A stretch of DNA of 64,000 nucleotides from Pseudomonas sp. MYb60 (GTDB lineage: Bacteria; Pseudomonadota; Gammaproteobacteria; Pseudomonadales; Pseudomonadaceae): NCBI RefSeq assembly GCF_002979555.1, contig NZ_PCOZ01000006.1, positions 310,001-374,000 on the forward strand, given 5' to 3'. Below are positions 18,389-27,920 of this stretch, piece by piece. Within the stretch, counting starts at the first letter, position 1; every line of letters begins with the position of its first letter. The notes under the pieces were generated by a model. It saw only the letters and a list, made by a program, of their open reading frames with translations, was not told where the DNA came from and searched no databases. The position numbers were made by a program, and so were the translations under genes.

Positions 18389-20722
18389 ATGGACAGCATC
18401 AACAGCCGCATTGCCGAGGAACTCGGCGTACGCCCACAACAGGTCGAAGCGGCCGTCGCTCTACTGGATGAAGGCTCCACGGTGCCCTTCATCGCCCGTT
18501 ACCGTAAAGAAGTGACCGGCAGCCTCGACGACACTCAACTGCGTCACCTGGAAGAGCGCCTGCGCTACCTGCGAGAACTCGACGAACGGCGTATCAGCAT
18601 CCTCGCCAGCATCGAGGAGCAGGGCAAACTGACGCCGCAACTCGAGCGCGACATCAAGCTCGCCGACACCAAGACCCGCCTCGAAGACCTTTACCTGCCG
18701 TACAAACAGAAGCGCCGCACCAAGGGCCAGATCGCCCTGGAAGCCGGTCTGGGCGAGCTGGCCGACGGCCTGTTCAACGACCCGTCGCTGACCCCGGACA
18801 CCGAAGCCGCACGCTTCATCGACGCCGAGAAAGGTGTCGCCGACGTGAAGGCCGCCCTCGAAGGCGCCAAGTACATCCTCATGGAGCGCTTCGCCGAGAA
18901 CGCCAGCCTGTTGGAAAAACTGCGCACCTACCTCAAGCAGGAAGCCATCCTCAGTGCCCGCGTCATTGCCGGCAAAGAGGAAGAAGGCGCCAAGTTCCGC
19001 GACTACTTCGAACACGACGAGCCGCTCAAAAGCATGCCGTCCCACCGTGCACTCGCGATTTTCCGCGGCCGCAACGAAGGCATCCTGAGCTCCGCGCTCA
19101 AAGTCGGCGACGAGCTGCCGGGCACCATGCACCCGTGCGAGGGCATGATCGGTCAACAGTTCGGCATCCAGAATCAGAACCGTCCTGCGGACAAGTGGCT
19201 GGGTGAAGTCGTGCGCTGGACCTGGAAGGTCAAGCTCTACACGCATCTGGAAACCGACCTGCTCGGCGAGCTGCGTGACGGCGCCGAAACCGAGGCGATC
19301 AACGTGTTCGCCCACAACCTGCACGACCTGCTGCTGGCCGCGCCGGCCGGCCCGCGTGCCACCCTGGGCCTCGACCCGGGCCTGCGTACCGGCTGCAAGG
19401 TCGCCGTGGTTGACTCCACTGGCAAGCTGCTGGACCACGCCACCGTGTACCCGCACGTGCCGCACAACAAATGGGACCAGACCCTGGCCATCCTGGCCGC
19501 GCTGTGTGCCAAGCACGCCGTGGACCTGATCGCCATCGGCAACGGCACCGCCAGCCGCGAGACAGACAAACTGGCCGCCGAGCTGATCAAAAAATACCCG
19601 GCCATGAAGATGACCAAGGTCATGGTCTCCGAAGCCGGCGCGTCGGTGTACTCGGCGTCGGAACTGGCGTCCAAGGAATTCCCGGACCTCGACGTGTCGA
19701 TCCGTGGCGCGGTGTCCATCGCTCGTCGCCTGCAGGATCCGTTGGCCGAACTGGTGAAGATCGACCCTAAATCCATCGGCGTCGGCCAGTACCAGCACGA
19801 CGTGTCGCAGCTGAAGCTGGCGCGCGGCCTGGATGCGGTGGTGGAAGACTGCGTAAACGCCGTGGGCGTGGACGTGAACACCGCCTCCGTGGCGCTGCTG
19901 GCGCGTATCTCCGGCCTGAATGCCACCCTGGCACAAAACATCGTCACCCACCGCGACGAGAACGGTGCATTCAAGACCCGCGCCGCGCTGAAAAAAGTCG
20001 CACGCCTGGGCGAAAAAACTTTCGAACAAGCCGCCGGCTTCCTACGCGTGATGAACGGTGACAACCCGCTGGATTCTTCCGCCGTCCACCCGGAAGCCTA
20101 CCCGCTGGTCCAACGCATCGCTGCCGAGACCGACCGCGACATCCGCTCGCTGATCGGCGACGCCGCATTCCTCAAGCGCCTGGACCCGAAGAAGTACACC
20201 GACGAGACCTTTGGTGTGCCGACCATCACCGACATCCTGCAAGAACTGGAAAAACCCGGCCGCGACCCGCGTCCCGAGTTCAAGACTGCCGAGTTCCAGG
20301 ACGGCGTCGAAGACCTCAAGGACCTGCAACTGGGCATGATCCTCGAAGGCGTGGTGACCAACGTGACCAACTTCGGCGCCTTTGTGGATATCGGCGTGCA
20401 TCAGGACGGTTTGGTGCATATCTCTGCGCTTTCGGAGAAATTCATCAAGGACCCGCGTGAAGCGGTGAAGGCCGGTGACGTGGTCAAGGTCAAGGTCATG
20501 GAAGTCGACATCCCGCGCAAACGCGTCGGCCTGTCGATGCGCATGAGCGACACCCCCGGGGAGAAAATCGACGGTGCCCGTGGTGCCCGCCCGGGCTCCG
20601 CGCCACGCCAGTCGCAAAACCGCTCTGACAGTGCACCGCGCAAGGAAACCGCCACCTCTGCACCGAGCAACAACGCCATGGCCTCGCTGTTCGCCAACGC
20701 CAAGCAGTTGAAGAAGCGCTGA
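18389..20722 (+). CDS. tex: Transcription accessory protein Tex (S1 RNA-binding)
   Basis: 777 residues from ATG 18389; the frame is open to 18182, but that upstream part is leader. Tex is a conserved cytoplasmic RNA-binding protein linked to transcription fidelity and toxin expression. It has the N-terminal helical region, a YqgF/RNase H-like domain ([18 protein letters not shown]), helix-hairpin-helix repeats ([20 protein letters not shown]) and a C-terminal S1 domain ([20 protein letters not shown]). A low-complexity Ser/Arg/Ala tail of about 50 residues follows. The stop overlaps the next start (TGATG). Confidence 0.97.
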   Translation: MDSINSRIAEELGVRPQQVEAAVALLDEGSTVPFIARYRKEVTGSLDDTQLRHLEERLRYLRELDERRISILASIEEQGKLTPQLERDIKLADTKTRLEDLYLPYKQKRRTKGQIALEAGLGELADGLFNDPSLTPDTEAARFIDAEKGVADVKAALEGAKYILMERFAENASLLEKLRTYLKQEAILSARVIAGKEEEGAKFRDYFEHDEPLKSMPSHRALAIFRGRNEGILSSALKVGDELPGTMHPCEGMIGQQFGIQNQNRPADKWLGEVVRWTWKVKLYTHLETDLLGELRDGAETEAINVFAHNLHDLLLAAPAGPRATLGLDPGLRTGCKVAVVDSTGKLLDHATVYPHVPHNKWDQTLAILAALCAKHAVDLIAIGNGTASRETDKLAAELIKKYPAMKMTKVMVSEAGASVYSASELASKEFPDLDVSIRGAVSIARRLQDPLAELVKIDPKSIGVGQYQHDVSQLKLARGLDAVVEDCVNAVGVDVNTASVALLARISGLNATLAQNIVTHRDENGAFKTRAALKKVARLGEKTFEQAAGFLRVMNGDNPLDSSAVHPEAYPLVQRIAAETDRDIRSLIGDAAFLKRLDPKKYTDETFGVPTITDILQELEKPGRDPRPEFKTAEFQDGVEDLKDLQLGMILEGVVTNVTNFGAFVDIGVHQDGLVHISALSEKFIKDPREAVKAGDVVKVKVMEVDIPRKRVGLSMRMSDTPGEKIDGARGARPGSAPRQSQNRSDSAPRKETATSAPSNNAMASLFANAKQLKKR

Positions 20723-21105
20723 TGGAGATCCCGGCCGGCTTGACCCAGAGCGCCTTCAGCGAACTGATCGGCTGCCGCCTGCAACGCCTTGAAGAAGGCG
20801 TTGCCGAGGTGGCCCTGACCCTGGAGCCGCACCTGCGCAACCGCGCGGGCAAGCTCCATGGCGGGGCGATTTTCAGCCTGGTGGACATCACCATGGGCCT
20901 GGCCTGCTCCAGCGCCCACGGGTTCGACCAGCAGAGCGCAACCATCGAATGCAAGATCAACTACATCCGCGCCGTCGAAGACGGTGACGTGCTGTGTACC
21001 AGCCGGGTGATTCATGCCGGCCGACGCACACTCGTCGTCGAAGCGGACGTGTACCAGGGCGACAGACTTGTCGCAAAAGCACAGGGCACCTTCGCTGTCC
21101 TATAG
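20722..21105 (+). CDS. PaaI-family hotdog thioesterase
   Basis: 127 residues. The motif RNRAGKLHGGAIFSLVDITM is the HGG...D active-site region of PaaI/YdiI-type acyl-CoA thioesterases. Such enzymes hydrolyse aryl- or acyl-CoA thioesters, and the substrate here is unknown. The ATG shares its A with the tex stop codon, so it is translated from the tex message. The two functions have no obvious link. Confidence 0.9.
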   Translation: MEIPAGLTQSAFSELIGCRLQRLEEGVAEVALTLEPHLRNRAGKLHGGAIFSLVDITMGLACSSAHGFDQQSATIECKINYIRAVEDGDVLCTSRVIHAGRRTLVVEADVYQGDRLVAKAQGTFAVL

Positions 21106-21319
21106 CTCCCCACCCTCGATTTGAGTTAATTTCGGCGCTGTACAAACAGCGTCGGAATTTTCTCGCTGCGCTGTAGCCCAATTCATGGAGTGAAGTCGGC
21201 TTTTACAGAGCGGATCAAATCGACTCTTAACCAGGCGAAAACGCCAGTTTTAACTTCACCCTTGTAGACCGTCTTGCCCACCCCCATATTGGGGCGACTG
21301 ACGCGTGAAGGAATCCAAC

Positions 21320-22903
21320 TTGAGCGAACTTCTCAACCGCCGCCTGGCCCTGCTCGGCAAGCGCGAACACCTCTCCCTGCTAGAGCACTGCTTGCACGGC
21401 ATCGAGCGCGAATGCCTGCGCGTCACCGCTGAGGGTCGCCTGGCACAAACGCCGCATCCCGAAGCGCTGGGCGCCGCGTTGACCCACGAGCAAATCACCA
21501 CCGACTATTCCGAGTCGCTGCTGGAGTTCATCACGCCGGCCCTGCCCAACCCAGCCGATACCCTGGGCAGCCTCGACAAGATCCACCGCTTTGCCTACAC
21601 CAAACTCGGCAGCGAATACCTGTGGAGCCCATCGATGCCGTGCCCGTTGCCGGCCGAGGAAGACATTCCGATTGCCTACTACGGCACTTCCAATATCGGA
21701 CAGCTCAAGTACGTGTATCGCAAGGGCCTGGCCCTGCGTTACGGCAAGACCATGCAGTGCATCGCCGGCATCCACTACAACTTTTCCCTGCCGGAACAGT
21801 TGTGGCCGTTGCTCAAGGAAACGGAAGGATTTGTCGGCACCGACCGCGACTTCCAGTCCACGTCCTACATCGCGCTGATCCGTAACTTCCGGCGCTACAG
21901 CTGGCTGTTGATGTACCTGTTCGGCGCCTCGCCGGCCCTGGACGCCGGCTTCCTGCGCGGTCGTTCGCACCAGCTCGAGGTACTGGACGCCGACACGCTG
22001 TACCTGCCGTATGCCACCAGCCTGCGCATGAGCGACCTCGGCTACCAGAGCAACGCCCAGGCCGAACTCACACCGTGCTACAACGATCTGGACAGCTACA
22101 CCGACAGCTTGCGTGAAGCAGTGGCAACGCCCTACGCGCCTTACGTCGAAATCGGCACCCATCAGGACGGTGAGTGGGTGCAGCTCAACACCAACATCCT
22201 GCAGATTGAAAACGAGTACTACTCCAATATCCGTCCCAAGCGCGTGACCTACACCGGCGAGCGGCCGATCCAGGCGCTGGTGGCCCGTGGCATCCAGTAC
22301 ATCGAAGTGCGTTGCCTGGACATCAACCCGTTCCTGCCGATGGGCATCGACCTGCCGGAATCGCGCTTCCTCGATGCCTTCCTGCTGTACTGCGCGCTGA
22401 ACGACAGCCCGTTGTTCGCCGACAACGAGTGCGGCAATGCCACCACCAACTTCCTCAGCGTGGTCAAGGAAGGTCGCCGTCCGGGCCTGCAATTGCAGCG
22501 CGAAGGTGCGCCGGTGGACATGAAGGAATGGGCCACCGAGCTGTTGGAAAAGATCGCGCCGCTGGCCGCCTTGCTTGATGAGAGCCACGGCATCAGTGAG
22601 CACAGCCAGGCGCTTGACGCCCAGTTGGCCAAGGTCCGCGACGCGTCGCTGACCCCATCGGCCCAGGTATTGGCGGCAATGGCTGAGCGCAAAGAGAGTT
22701 TCGCGCAGTTCTCCCTGCATCAGAGCCAGCTGCATGCCGAGCATTTCCGCAAGGAACCGTTGCCGGCGCAAGAGCAGGCACACTTTGAAGAACTGGCGCG
22801 CAAATCGCTGGAACAGCAGGCGGAGTTGGAGCGCAACGAAGTGGGCGATTTCGACGTTTTTGTCGGCTCGTACCAGGCAAGCATCCTGGCCATCAGCAAC
22901 TGA
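21320..22903 (+). CDS. gshA: Glutamate-cysteine ligase
   Basis: 527 residues from the TTG at 21320, which has GAAGGA 7 bases upstream and gives the family N-terminus [17 protein letters not shown] at 21305 is in frame but would place the ribosome-binding site inside the gene. GshA joins glutamate and cysteine, the first step of glutathione synthesis. Family blocks [24 protein letters not shown] and [15 protein letters not shown] are intact. The 215 bases upstream contain small inverted repeats (CGCTGT/ACAGCG; CCCC/GGGG) but no clear operator. A REP element follows. Confidence 0.95.
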   Translation: MSELLNRRLALLGKREHLSLLEHCLHGIERECLRVTAEGRLAQTPHPEALGAALTHEQITTDYSESLLEFITPALPNPADTLGSLDKIHRFAYTKLGSEYLWSPSMPCPLPAEEDIPIAYYGTSNIGQLKYVYRKGLALRYGKTMQCIAGIHYNFSLPEQLWPLLKETEGFVGTDRDFQSTSYIALIRNFRRYSWLLMYLFGASPALDAGFLRGRSHQLEVLDADTLYLPYATSLRMSDLGYQSNAQAELTPCYNDLDSYTDSLREAVATPYAPYVEIGTHQDGEWVQLNTNILQIENEYYSNIRPKRVTYTGERPIQALVARGIQYIEVRCLDINPFLPMGIDLPESRFLDAFLLYCALNDSPLFADNECGNATTNFLSVVKEGRRPGLQLQREGAPVDMKEWATELLEKIAPLAALLDESHGISEHSQALDAQLAKVRDASLTPSAQVLAAMAERKESFAQFSLHQSQLHAEHFRKEPLPAQEQAHFEELARKSLEQQAELERNEVGDFDVFVGSYQASILAISN

Positions 22904-22923
22904 TCTTGTTGAAAGGGGGCCAG

Positions 22924-22953
22924 ATGTGGGAGGGGGATTGCCACCTCCCACAT
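22924..22953. repeat. REP element after gshA
   Basis: Palindrome ATGTGGGAGG...CCTCCCACAT about 20 bases after the gshA stop. No other terminator is visible, so it may form the transcript end. Confidence 0.8.
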
Positions 22954-23091
22954 TGCCCGCATTTCAATGAAGGATCGACGCTCACTGTTCTTCTCATAAG
23001 CTAATTCGAAAACGTTATTTATTTTCGGATTCTTAGATCATTTAGTCTCCTCACACGCCGACCCTCGGCCGCCTGATTGAGGAGCTTCCCC

Positions 23092-24069
23092 TTGAAACTG
23101 CTTACCCCTCTGCGCCTATTGGCCGCATTGTCACTGGCCGGTGCCAGCCTGTTTGCCCAGGCGGCGGATGTGACCATTGCTTACCAGACCACCGTGGACC
23201 CGGCCAAAGTGGCCCAGGCCGACGGCGCGTATGAAAAAGCTACTAACGCCACGATCAACTGGCGCAAATTCGACAACGGCGCCGATATCATCGCCGCCAT
23301 CGCGTCCGGCGACGTGCAGATCGGCTACCTCGGTTCCAGCCCGTTGACCGCGGCCATCACCCGCAAAGTGCCGGTGGAAACCTTCCTCGTGGCCACCCAG
23401 ATCGGCGGTGCCGAAGCGCTGGTGGCGCGCAACGGTTCGGGGATCAACAGCCCACAAGACCTGATCGGCAAGAAGATCGCCGTGCCGTTCGTTTCCACCG
23501 GCCACTACAGCCTGCTCGCCGCGCTGAAGCACTGGAACATCGATCCCTCCAAAGTCACCGTCCTCAACCTCGCACCGCCGGCCATCATTGCCGCCTGGAA
23601 ACGCGGTGATATCGACGCCACCTACGTATGGGACCCCGCCCTGGGTGTCGCCAAGGAAAACGGCAAGGTGCTGATCACTTCCGGCGAACTGGCCAAGTTC
23701 GGCGCGCCGACCTTTGACGCCTGGATCGTGCGTAAGGATTTTGCCGAGAAGCACCCGGAAATCGTCACCGCCTTCGCCAAGGTCACGCTGGATGCCTACG
23801 CCGCGTACCGCAAAGACCCACAAGCCTGGCTCGCCGACAAAGGCAACGTCGACAAGCTGGTGAAGCTCTCCGGCGCCAAGGCTGCTGACATCCCCTTGCT
23901 GCTGCAAGGCAACGTCTACCCGCTGGCCGCTGACCAAGTGACCCTGCTGGGCGCCCCGACCACCAAGGCCGTGACCGACACCGCCGCGTTCCTCAAGGAA
24001 CAGGGCAAGGTCGAGGCCGTGCTGCCGGACTACGCGCCTTACGTCAGCGCCAAGTTCATTACCAACTGA
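23092..24069 (+). CDS. tauA: Taurine ABC transporter substrate-binding protein
   Basis: 325 residues from the TTG at 23092, preceded by GAGGAG; an upstream TTG at 23077 lies on that ribosome-binding site. It has a signal peptide ending FAQAA, then a sulfonate-binding fold ([35 protein letters not shown]). It captures taurine in the periplasm for TauBC. The upstream stretch 22970-23050 is markedly AT-rich compared with its surroundings, as are leaders of other sulfur genes here, and may hold CysB/Cbl-type sites. Confidence 0.93.
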   Translation: MKLLTPLRLLAALSLAGASLFAQAADVTIAYQTTVDPAKVAQADGAYEKATNATINWRKFDNGADIIAAIASGDVQIGYLGSSPLTAAITRKVPVETFLVATQIGGAEALVARNGSGINSPQDLIGKKIAVPFVSTGHYSLLAALKHWNIDPSKVTVLNLAPPAIIAAWKRGDIDATYVWDPALGVAKENGKVLITSGELAKFGAPTFDAWIVRKDFAEKHPEIVTAFAKVTLDAYAAYRKDPQAWLADKGNVDKLVKLSGAKAADIPLLLQGNVYPLAADQVTLLGAPTTKAVTDTAAFLKEQGKVEAVLPDYAPYVSAKFITN

Positions 24070-24085
24070 TCAGGAGTTCATTGCG

Positions 24086-24865
24086 ATGGCCTTGCTACAA
24101 CTGGAGCGCATCAGCGCACAGTACCCAGGCGCCACAGAACCGGTACTGTCAGACATTTCAATCGACCTGGGGCCCCAGCAATTGCTGGTGGCCCTCGGCC
24201 CGTCCGGCAGTGGCAAGACTTCGCTGTTGAACCTGATTGCCGGTTTTGTCGAACCCTCCGCCGGGCGCATCACCCTCGACGGCGTGCCGGTCAAAGGCCC
24301 CAGCGCCGAACGCGGCGTGGTGTTCCAGGACGACGCCTTGCTGCCCTGGCAGGATGTGCTGGCCAACGTCGGCTTCGGCCTGGAGCTGGCCGGTGTACCC
24401 AAGGCTCAGCGCGAAGTACGCGCCCGGGAAATGCTCGCGTTGGTCGACCTCGCCGGGTTCGACAGCCGTCGCATCTGGCAACTGTCCGGCGGCCAGAAGC
24501 AACGCGTCGGCCTGGCCCGCGCCCTGGCGGCTGACCCACGGGTACTGCTGATGGACGAACCTTTCGGCGCCCTCGATGCCTTCACCCGCGAACAGATGCA
24601 GGAGTTGCTGCTGCAAGTGTGGCGGCGCACGGCCAAGCCGGTGTTCCTGATTACCCATGACATCGAAGAAGCGGTATTTCTCGCCACTGACCTGATCCTG
24701 CTCGCGCCCAACCCCGGCCAGATCGTCGAACGCCTGAGCCTGGACTTCGGCCAACGCTACGCCGCCGGTGAATCGGCGCGGGCGATCAAGTCCGACCCGC
24801 GCTTTATCGAAACCCGCGAACACGTGCTGGGCAAAGTGTTCTCCCAACGGCAGGTGTCCGCATGA
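24086..24865 (+). CDS. tauB: Taurine ABC transporter ATPase
   Basis: 259 residues. It has Walker [12 protein letters not shown], signature [15 protein letters not shown], Walker [14 protein letters not shown] and the H-loop ITHDIEEAV. These are the marks of the nitrate/sulfonate/taurine importer ATPases. It sits 16 bases after tauA and overlaps tauC by 4 bases. Confidence 0.94.
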   Translation: MALLQLERISAQYPGATEPVLSDISIDLGPQQLLVALGPSGSGKTSLLNLIAGFVEPSAGRITLDGVPVKGPSAERGVVFQDDALLPWQDVLANVGFGLELAGVPKAQREVRAREMLALVDLAGFDSRRIWQLSGGQKQRVGLARALAADPRVLLMDEPFGALDAFTREQMQELLLQVWRRTAKPVFLITHDIEEAVFLATDLILLAPNPGQIVERLSLDFGQRYAAGESARAIKSDPRFIETREHVLGKVFSQRQVSA

Positions 24866-25698
24866 GCAGCTATGAACTTCCCGTCTCAGCCGCCAAGCCG
24901 GCGGTGCATGCGGTTATCCCGGTACGTCGCCGCTTGAGCACGCGCTGGATCAGCGTGCTGACCCTGGTCGCGTTGCTGGCCCTCTGGTGGGCCGTGACCG
25001 CCACCGGCTTGATCGAGCCGCTGTTCCTGCCGCCACCGTCCGCCGTGCTGCAAAAAGGCTGGCTGCTGGCGACCTCGGGGTACATGGATTCCACCCTGTG
25101 GCAGCATTTGGGCGCGAGCCTGAGCCGCATCGGCCTGGGCCTGGGCTTTGCGGTGCTGACCGCCGTGCCGGTGGGAATCGCCATCGGCTCCAACCGTATC
25201 GCCCGTGGCATTCTCGACCCGCTGATCGAGTTCTACCGCCCAATCCCGCCATTGGCCTACTTGCCGCTGATCGTGATCTGGTGCGGCATTGGCGAGCTGT
25301 CCAAGGTGCTGCTGATTTACCTGGCGATCTTTGCGCCGATTGCCATCGCCACGGCGACCGGTGTGCGCACGGTGGACCCGGCCAAGCTGCGCGCGGCGCA
25401 GTCGTTGGGCGCCACCCGGGCCCAGTTGATTCGTCATGTGATCCTGCCGAGCGCCTTGCCCGACATCCTCACCGGCGTGCGCATCGGGCTGGGCGTGGGC
25501 TGGTCCACCCTGGTGGCGGCCGAATTGATCGCGGCCACCAGCGGCCTGGGGTTCATGGTGCAGTCGGCGGCGCAGTTCCTGGTCACTGACGTGGTGGTGC
25601 TGGGCATCCTCGTCATCGCCCTGATCGCCTTCGCCATGGAAATGGGCCTGCGTGCCCTGCAGCGTAAATTAGTGCCGTGGCATGGCCAGGCACACTGA
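24862..25698 (+). CDS. tauC: Taurine ABC transporter permease
   Basis: 278 residues with about six transmembrane segments. The EAA-type coupling loop is visible ([25 protein letters not shown]), as in SsuC/TauC permeases. The start overlaps the tauB stop and tauD follows after 11 bases. Together they form a complete sulfonate importer. Confidence 0.94.
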   Translation: MSSYELPVSAAKPAVHAVIPVRRRLSTRWISVLTLVALLALWWAVTATGLIEPLFLPPPSAVLQKGWLLATSGYMDSTLWQHLGASLSRIGLGLGFAVLTAVPVGIAIGSNRIARGILDPLIEFYRPIPPLAYLPLIVIWCGIGELSKVLLIYLAIFAPIAIATATGVRTVDPAKLRAAQSLGATRAQLIRHVILPSALPDILTGVRIGLGVGWSTLVAAELIAATSGLGFMVQSAAQFLVTDVVVLGILVIALIAFAMEMGLRALQRKLVPWHGQAH

Positions 25699-25709
25699 GT
25701 GAGAACCGC

Positions 25710-26546
25710 ATGAGCAGCCTGACCGTTACCCCCATCAGCACCGCATTGGGCGCCCTGATCAGTGGCGTCGACATCACCCAGCCGCTGAACCTTGAACAGC
25801 GCGACGCCATCGAGCAGGCGTTGCTCACCCACTCGGTGCTGTTCTTCCGTGGCCAAGCCATCAACCCGCAACAGCAAGCGCGGTTCGCGGCGAACTTCGG
25901 CGACCTGCACATCCACCCGATCTACCCCAATGTGCCGGAACAGCCTGAAGTGCTGATCCTCGACACTGCCGTGACCGATGTGCGCGACAACGCCGTCTGG
26001 CACACCGACGTGACCTTCCTGCCCACCCCGGCGCTGGGCGCGGTGCTCAGTGCCAAGCTGTTGCCGGCGTTTGGCGGCGATACGCTGTGGGCCAGCGGGA
26101 TTGCGGCGTATGAGGCGCTGTCGGCGCCGTTGAAGCGCTTGCTCGACGGTTTGACGGCAACACACGACTTCACCAAATCCTTTCCGCTGGAGCGCTTTGG
26201 CAACACCGCCGAAGACCTGGCGCGCTGGGAAGAAACCCGCAGGAAGAACCCGCCGCTGTCCCACCCGGTGGTGCGCACGCACCCGGTGAGTGGGCGCAAA
26301 TCGCTGTTCGTCAGTGATGGGTTCACCACCAAGATCAATGAACTTGAGCCGGCGGAAAGCGAGGCAATTCTGAAGTTGTTGTTCGCCCACGCGACACGCC
26401 CGGAGTTCACCATCCGCTGGCGCTGGCAGGAGAACGACGTGGCATTCTGGGACAACCGCGTCACGCAGCATTACGCGGTGGATGACTACCGGCCGCAACG
26501 GCGGGTGATGCACCGGGCGACCATTCTGGGCGACGTACCGTTCTAG
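25710..26546 (+). CDS. tauD: Taurine dioxygenase
   Basis: 278 residues from ATG 25710; an in-frame opening at 25677 overlaps tauC. It is an Fe(II)/2-oxoglutarate-dependent enzyme that oxidises taurine and releases sulfite and aminoacetaldehyde. The iron facial triad is visible: His98 and Asp100 in VWHTDVTF, and His268 in RRVMHRATI. The gene completes the tauABCD operon, so the cell can use taurine as sulfur source when sulfate is scarce. A two-REP cluster follows immediately. Confidence 0.94.
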   Translation: MSSLTVTPISTALGALISGVDITQPLNLEQRDAIEQALLTHSVLFFRGQAINPQQQARFAANFGDLHIHPIYPNVPEQPEVLILDTAVTDVRDNAVWHTDVTFLPTPALGAVLSAKLLPAFGGDTLWASGIAAYEALSAPLKRLLDGLTATHDFTKSFPLERFGNTAEDLARWEETRRKNPPLSHPVVRTHPVSGRKSLFVSDGFTTKINELEPAESEAILKLLFAHATRPEFTIRWRWQENDVAFWDNRVTQHYAVDDYRPQRRVMHRATILGDVPF

Positions 26547-26563
26547 AGAGGGGCGCAACTCAA

Positions 26564-26725
26564 GTGTGGGAGGGAGCTTGCCCCCGATTGCGGTGGAGCA
26601 GCTAGGGATAAGCTGACTGATCCACCGCCATCGGGGGCAAGCCCCCTCCCACACTGATCAGGTTGTACTCGCTTTCTTCGCCACGCTAGCCACCGAATGT
26701 GGGAGAGGCAAGCCCCTCTCACATT
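26564..26725. repeat. Cluster of three REP elements
   Basis: At 26564-26654 two REPs face each other (GTGTGGGAGGGAGCTTGCCC ... GGGGGCAAGCCCCCTCCCAC), forming a BIME-like pair with a 53-base middle. A third, ATGTGGGAGAGGCAAGCCCC followed by TCTCACAT, is at 26696-26725. They fill the gap between the convergent tauD and aldo/keto reductase genes. Confidence 0.9.
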
Positions 26726-26741
26726 GACTGAGTTCTACGGG

Positions 26742-27779
26742 TTATTCAGCGCTGGATGGCTTTTCCCACAGGTTGATCCCGCCTTCCTGGGCGAAGCGGT
26801 CGATCTCTGCCAGTTCCTCGGCACTGAAGCTCAGGTTCTGCAACGCACCGACGTTCTCGATGATCTGCTCTGGCCGGCTCGCACCGATCAGGGCGCTGGT
26901 CACGCGTGGATCGCGCAAGGTCCAAGCCAAAGCCAGTTGCGCCAGGCTCTGGCCGCGGCCCTTGGCGATTTCATTGAGGGCCCGCACGTGAGCAATGTTG
27001 GCCTCGGACAAGTGCTGGGCCTGCAACGAACCACCACCCGGACGATTCACGCGCGCATCCGCGGGCACGCCGTTGAGGTATTTATCCGTCAGCAAGCCCT
27101 GAGCCAGCGGCGTGAACGCGATCACCCCGGCGCCGAGTTCTTCGGTGGTGTCGAGCAGGTCTTTCTCTACCCAGCGGTTGAGCAGGTTGTAAGCCGGCTG
27201 GTGGATCAGCAACGGGACTTTCCACTCGTTGAGCAGGGCGGCGATTTCGCGGGTTTTCACCCCCGAATACGACGAGATGCCGATGTACAACGCCTTGCCT
27301 TGCTGCACCGCAGTCGCGAGGGCGCTGGCGGTTTCTTCCAGCGGGGTGTCGGGGTCAAAACGGTGGGAGTAGAAGATGTCCACGTAATCAACGCCCAGGC
27401 GTTGCAGGCTCTGGTCCAGGCTGGCCAGGATGTATTTGCGCGAACCGCCGCCCTGGCCGTAAGGGCCTGGCCACATGTCCCAACCGGCCTTGCTGGAGAT
27501 GATCAGTTCATCGCGGTAGTGCTTGAAATCTTCGCGCAGCAAACGGCCGAAATTGATCTCGGCGCTGCCATACGGCGGGCCATAGTTGTTGGCCAAATCG
27601 AAGTGGTTGATACCGTGATCGAACGCCGTGCGCAACAGGGCACGCTGGGTCTCGATCGGGGTGCTGTCGCCAAAATTGTGCCACAGCCCCAGGGACAGTG
27701 CAGGCAGCACCAATCCACTGCGGCCAACGCGGCGATACGGAATAGATTCATAGCGGTTTTCGGCTGCAATGTACGTCAT
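26742..27779 (-). CDS. Aldo/keto reductase, L-glyceraldehyde 3-phosphate reductase (YghZ) type
   Basis: 345 residues from the ATG at 27779, which has AGAGAGG just upstream; an ATG at 27797 is in frame but overlies that site. NADPH-dependent reductase with a TIM barrel. The catalytic tetrad elements are visible: Asp and Tyr in NHFDLANNYGPPYGSAE, Lys in IISSKAGWDM, His in IFYSHRFDP. The close match to the YghZ/MgrA subgroup (KAGWDMWPGPYGQGGGSRKY) suggests methylglyoxal or L-G3P detoxification. It is downstream of the BCCT transporter gene on the same strand. Confidence 0.9.
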   Translation of the reverse strand: MTYIAAENRYESIPYRRVGRSGLVLPALSLGLWHNFGDSTPIETQRALLRTAFDHGINHFDLANNYGPPYGSAEINFGRLLREDFKHYRDELIISSKAGWDMWPGPYGQGGGSRKYILASLDQSLQRLGVDYVDIFYSHRFDPDTPLEETASALATAVQQGKALYIGISSYSGVKTREIAALLNEWKVPLLIHQPAYNLLNRWVEKDLLDTTEELGAGVIAFTPLAQGLLTDKYLNGVPADARVNRPGGGSLQAQHLSEANIAHVRALNEIAKGRGQSLAQLALAWTLRDPRVTSALIGASRPEQIIENVGALQNLSFSAEELAEIDRFAQEGGINLWEKPSSAE

Positions 27780-27808
27780 CGAATCCTCTCTGGGCATGGG
27801 GCAAATAA

Positions 27809-27836
27809 GCCCTGGGAATAACCTTATTCCCAGGGC
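27809..27836. promoter_or_regulatory. Perfect 13-bp inverted repeat ahead of the aldo/keto reductase gene
   Basis: GCCCTGGGAATAA and TTATTCCCAGGGC are exact reverse complements separated by only CC. The right side is followed by TTTT on the plus strand and the minus strand continues TTATTT. It may be a terminator for the BCCT gene (stop at 27921) or an operator for the reductase, whose start is 30 bases away. Confidence 0.6.
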
Positions 27837-27920
27837 TTTTAACCCGCTGAATCGCTTAAGTCTGCCTCTTCCTTTTACAGCAAAGGCCTACGTGAGAGGA
27901 ACGGTTTTGCCGCACATTAC

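Noticed and set aside
26564..26725. Possible CRISPR-like spaced repeats
   Set aside because: The repeats are inverted REP palindromes with unequal spacing and no cas genes; they are BIME-type elements.
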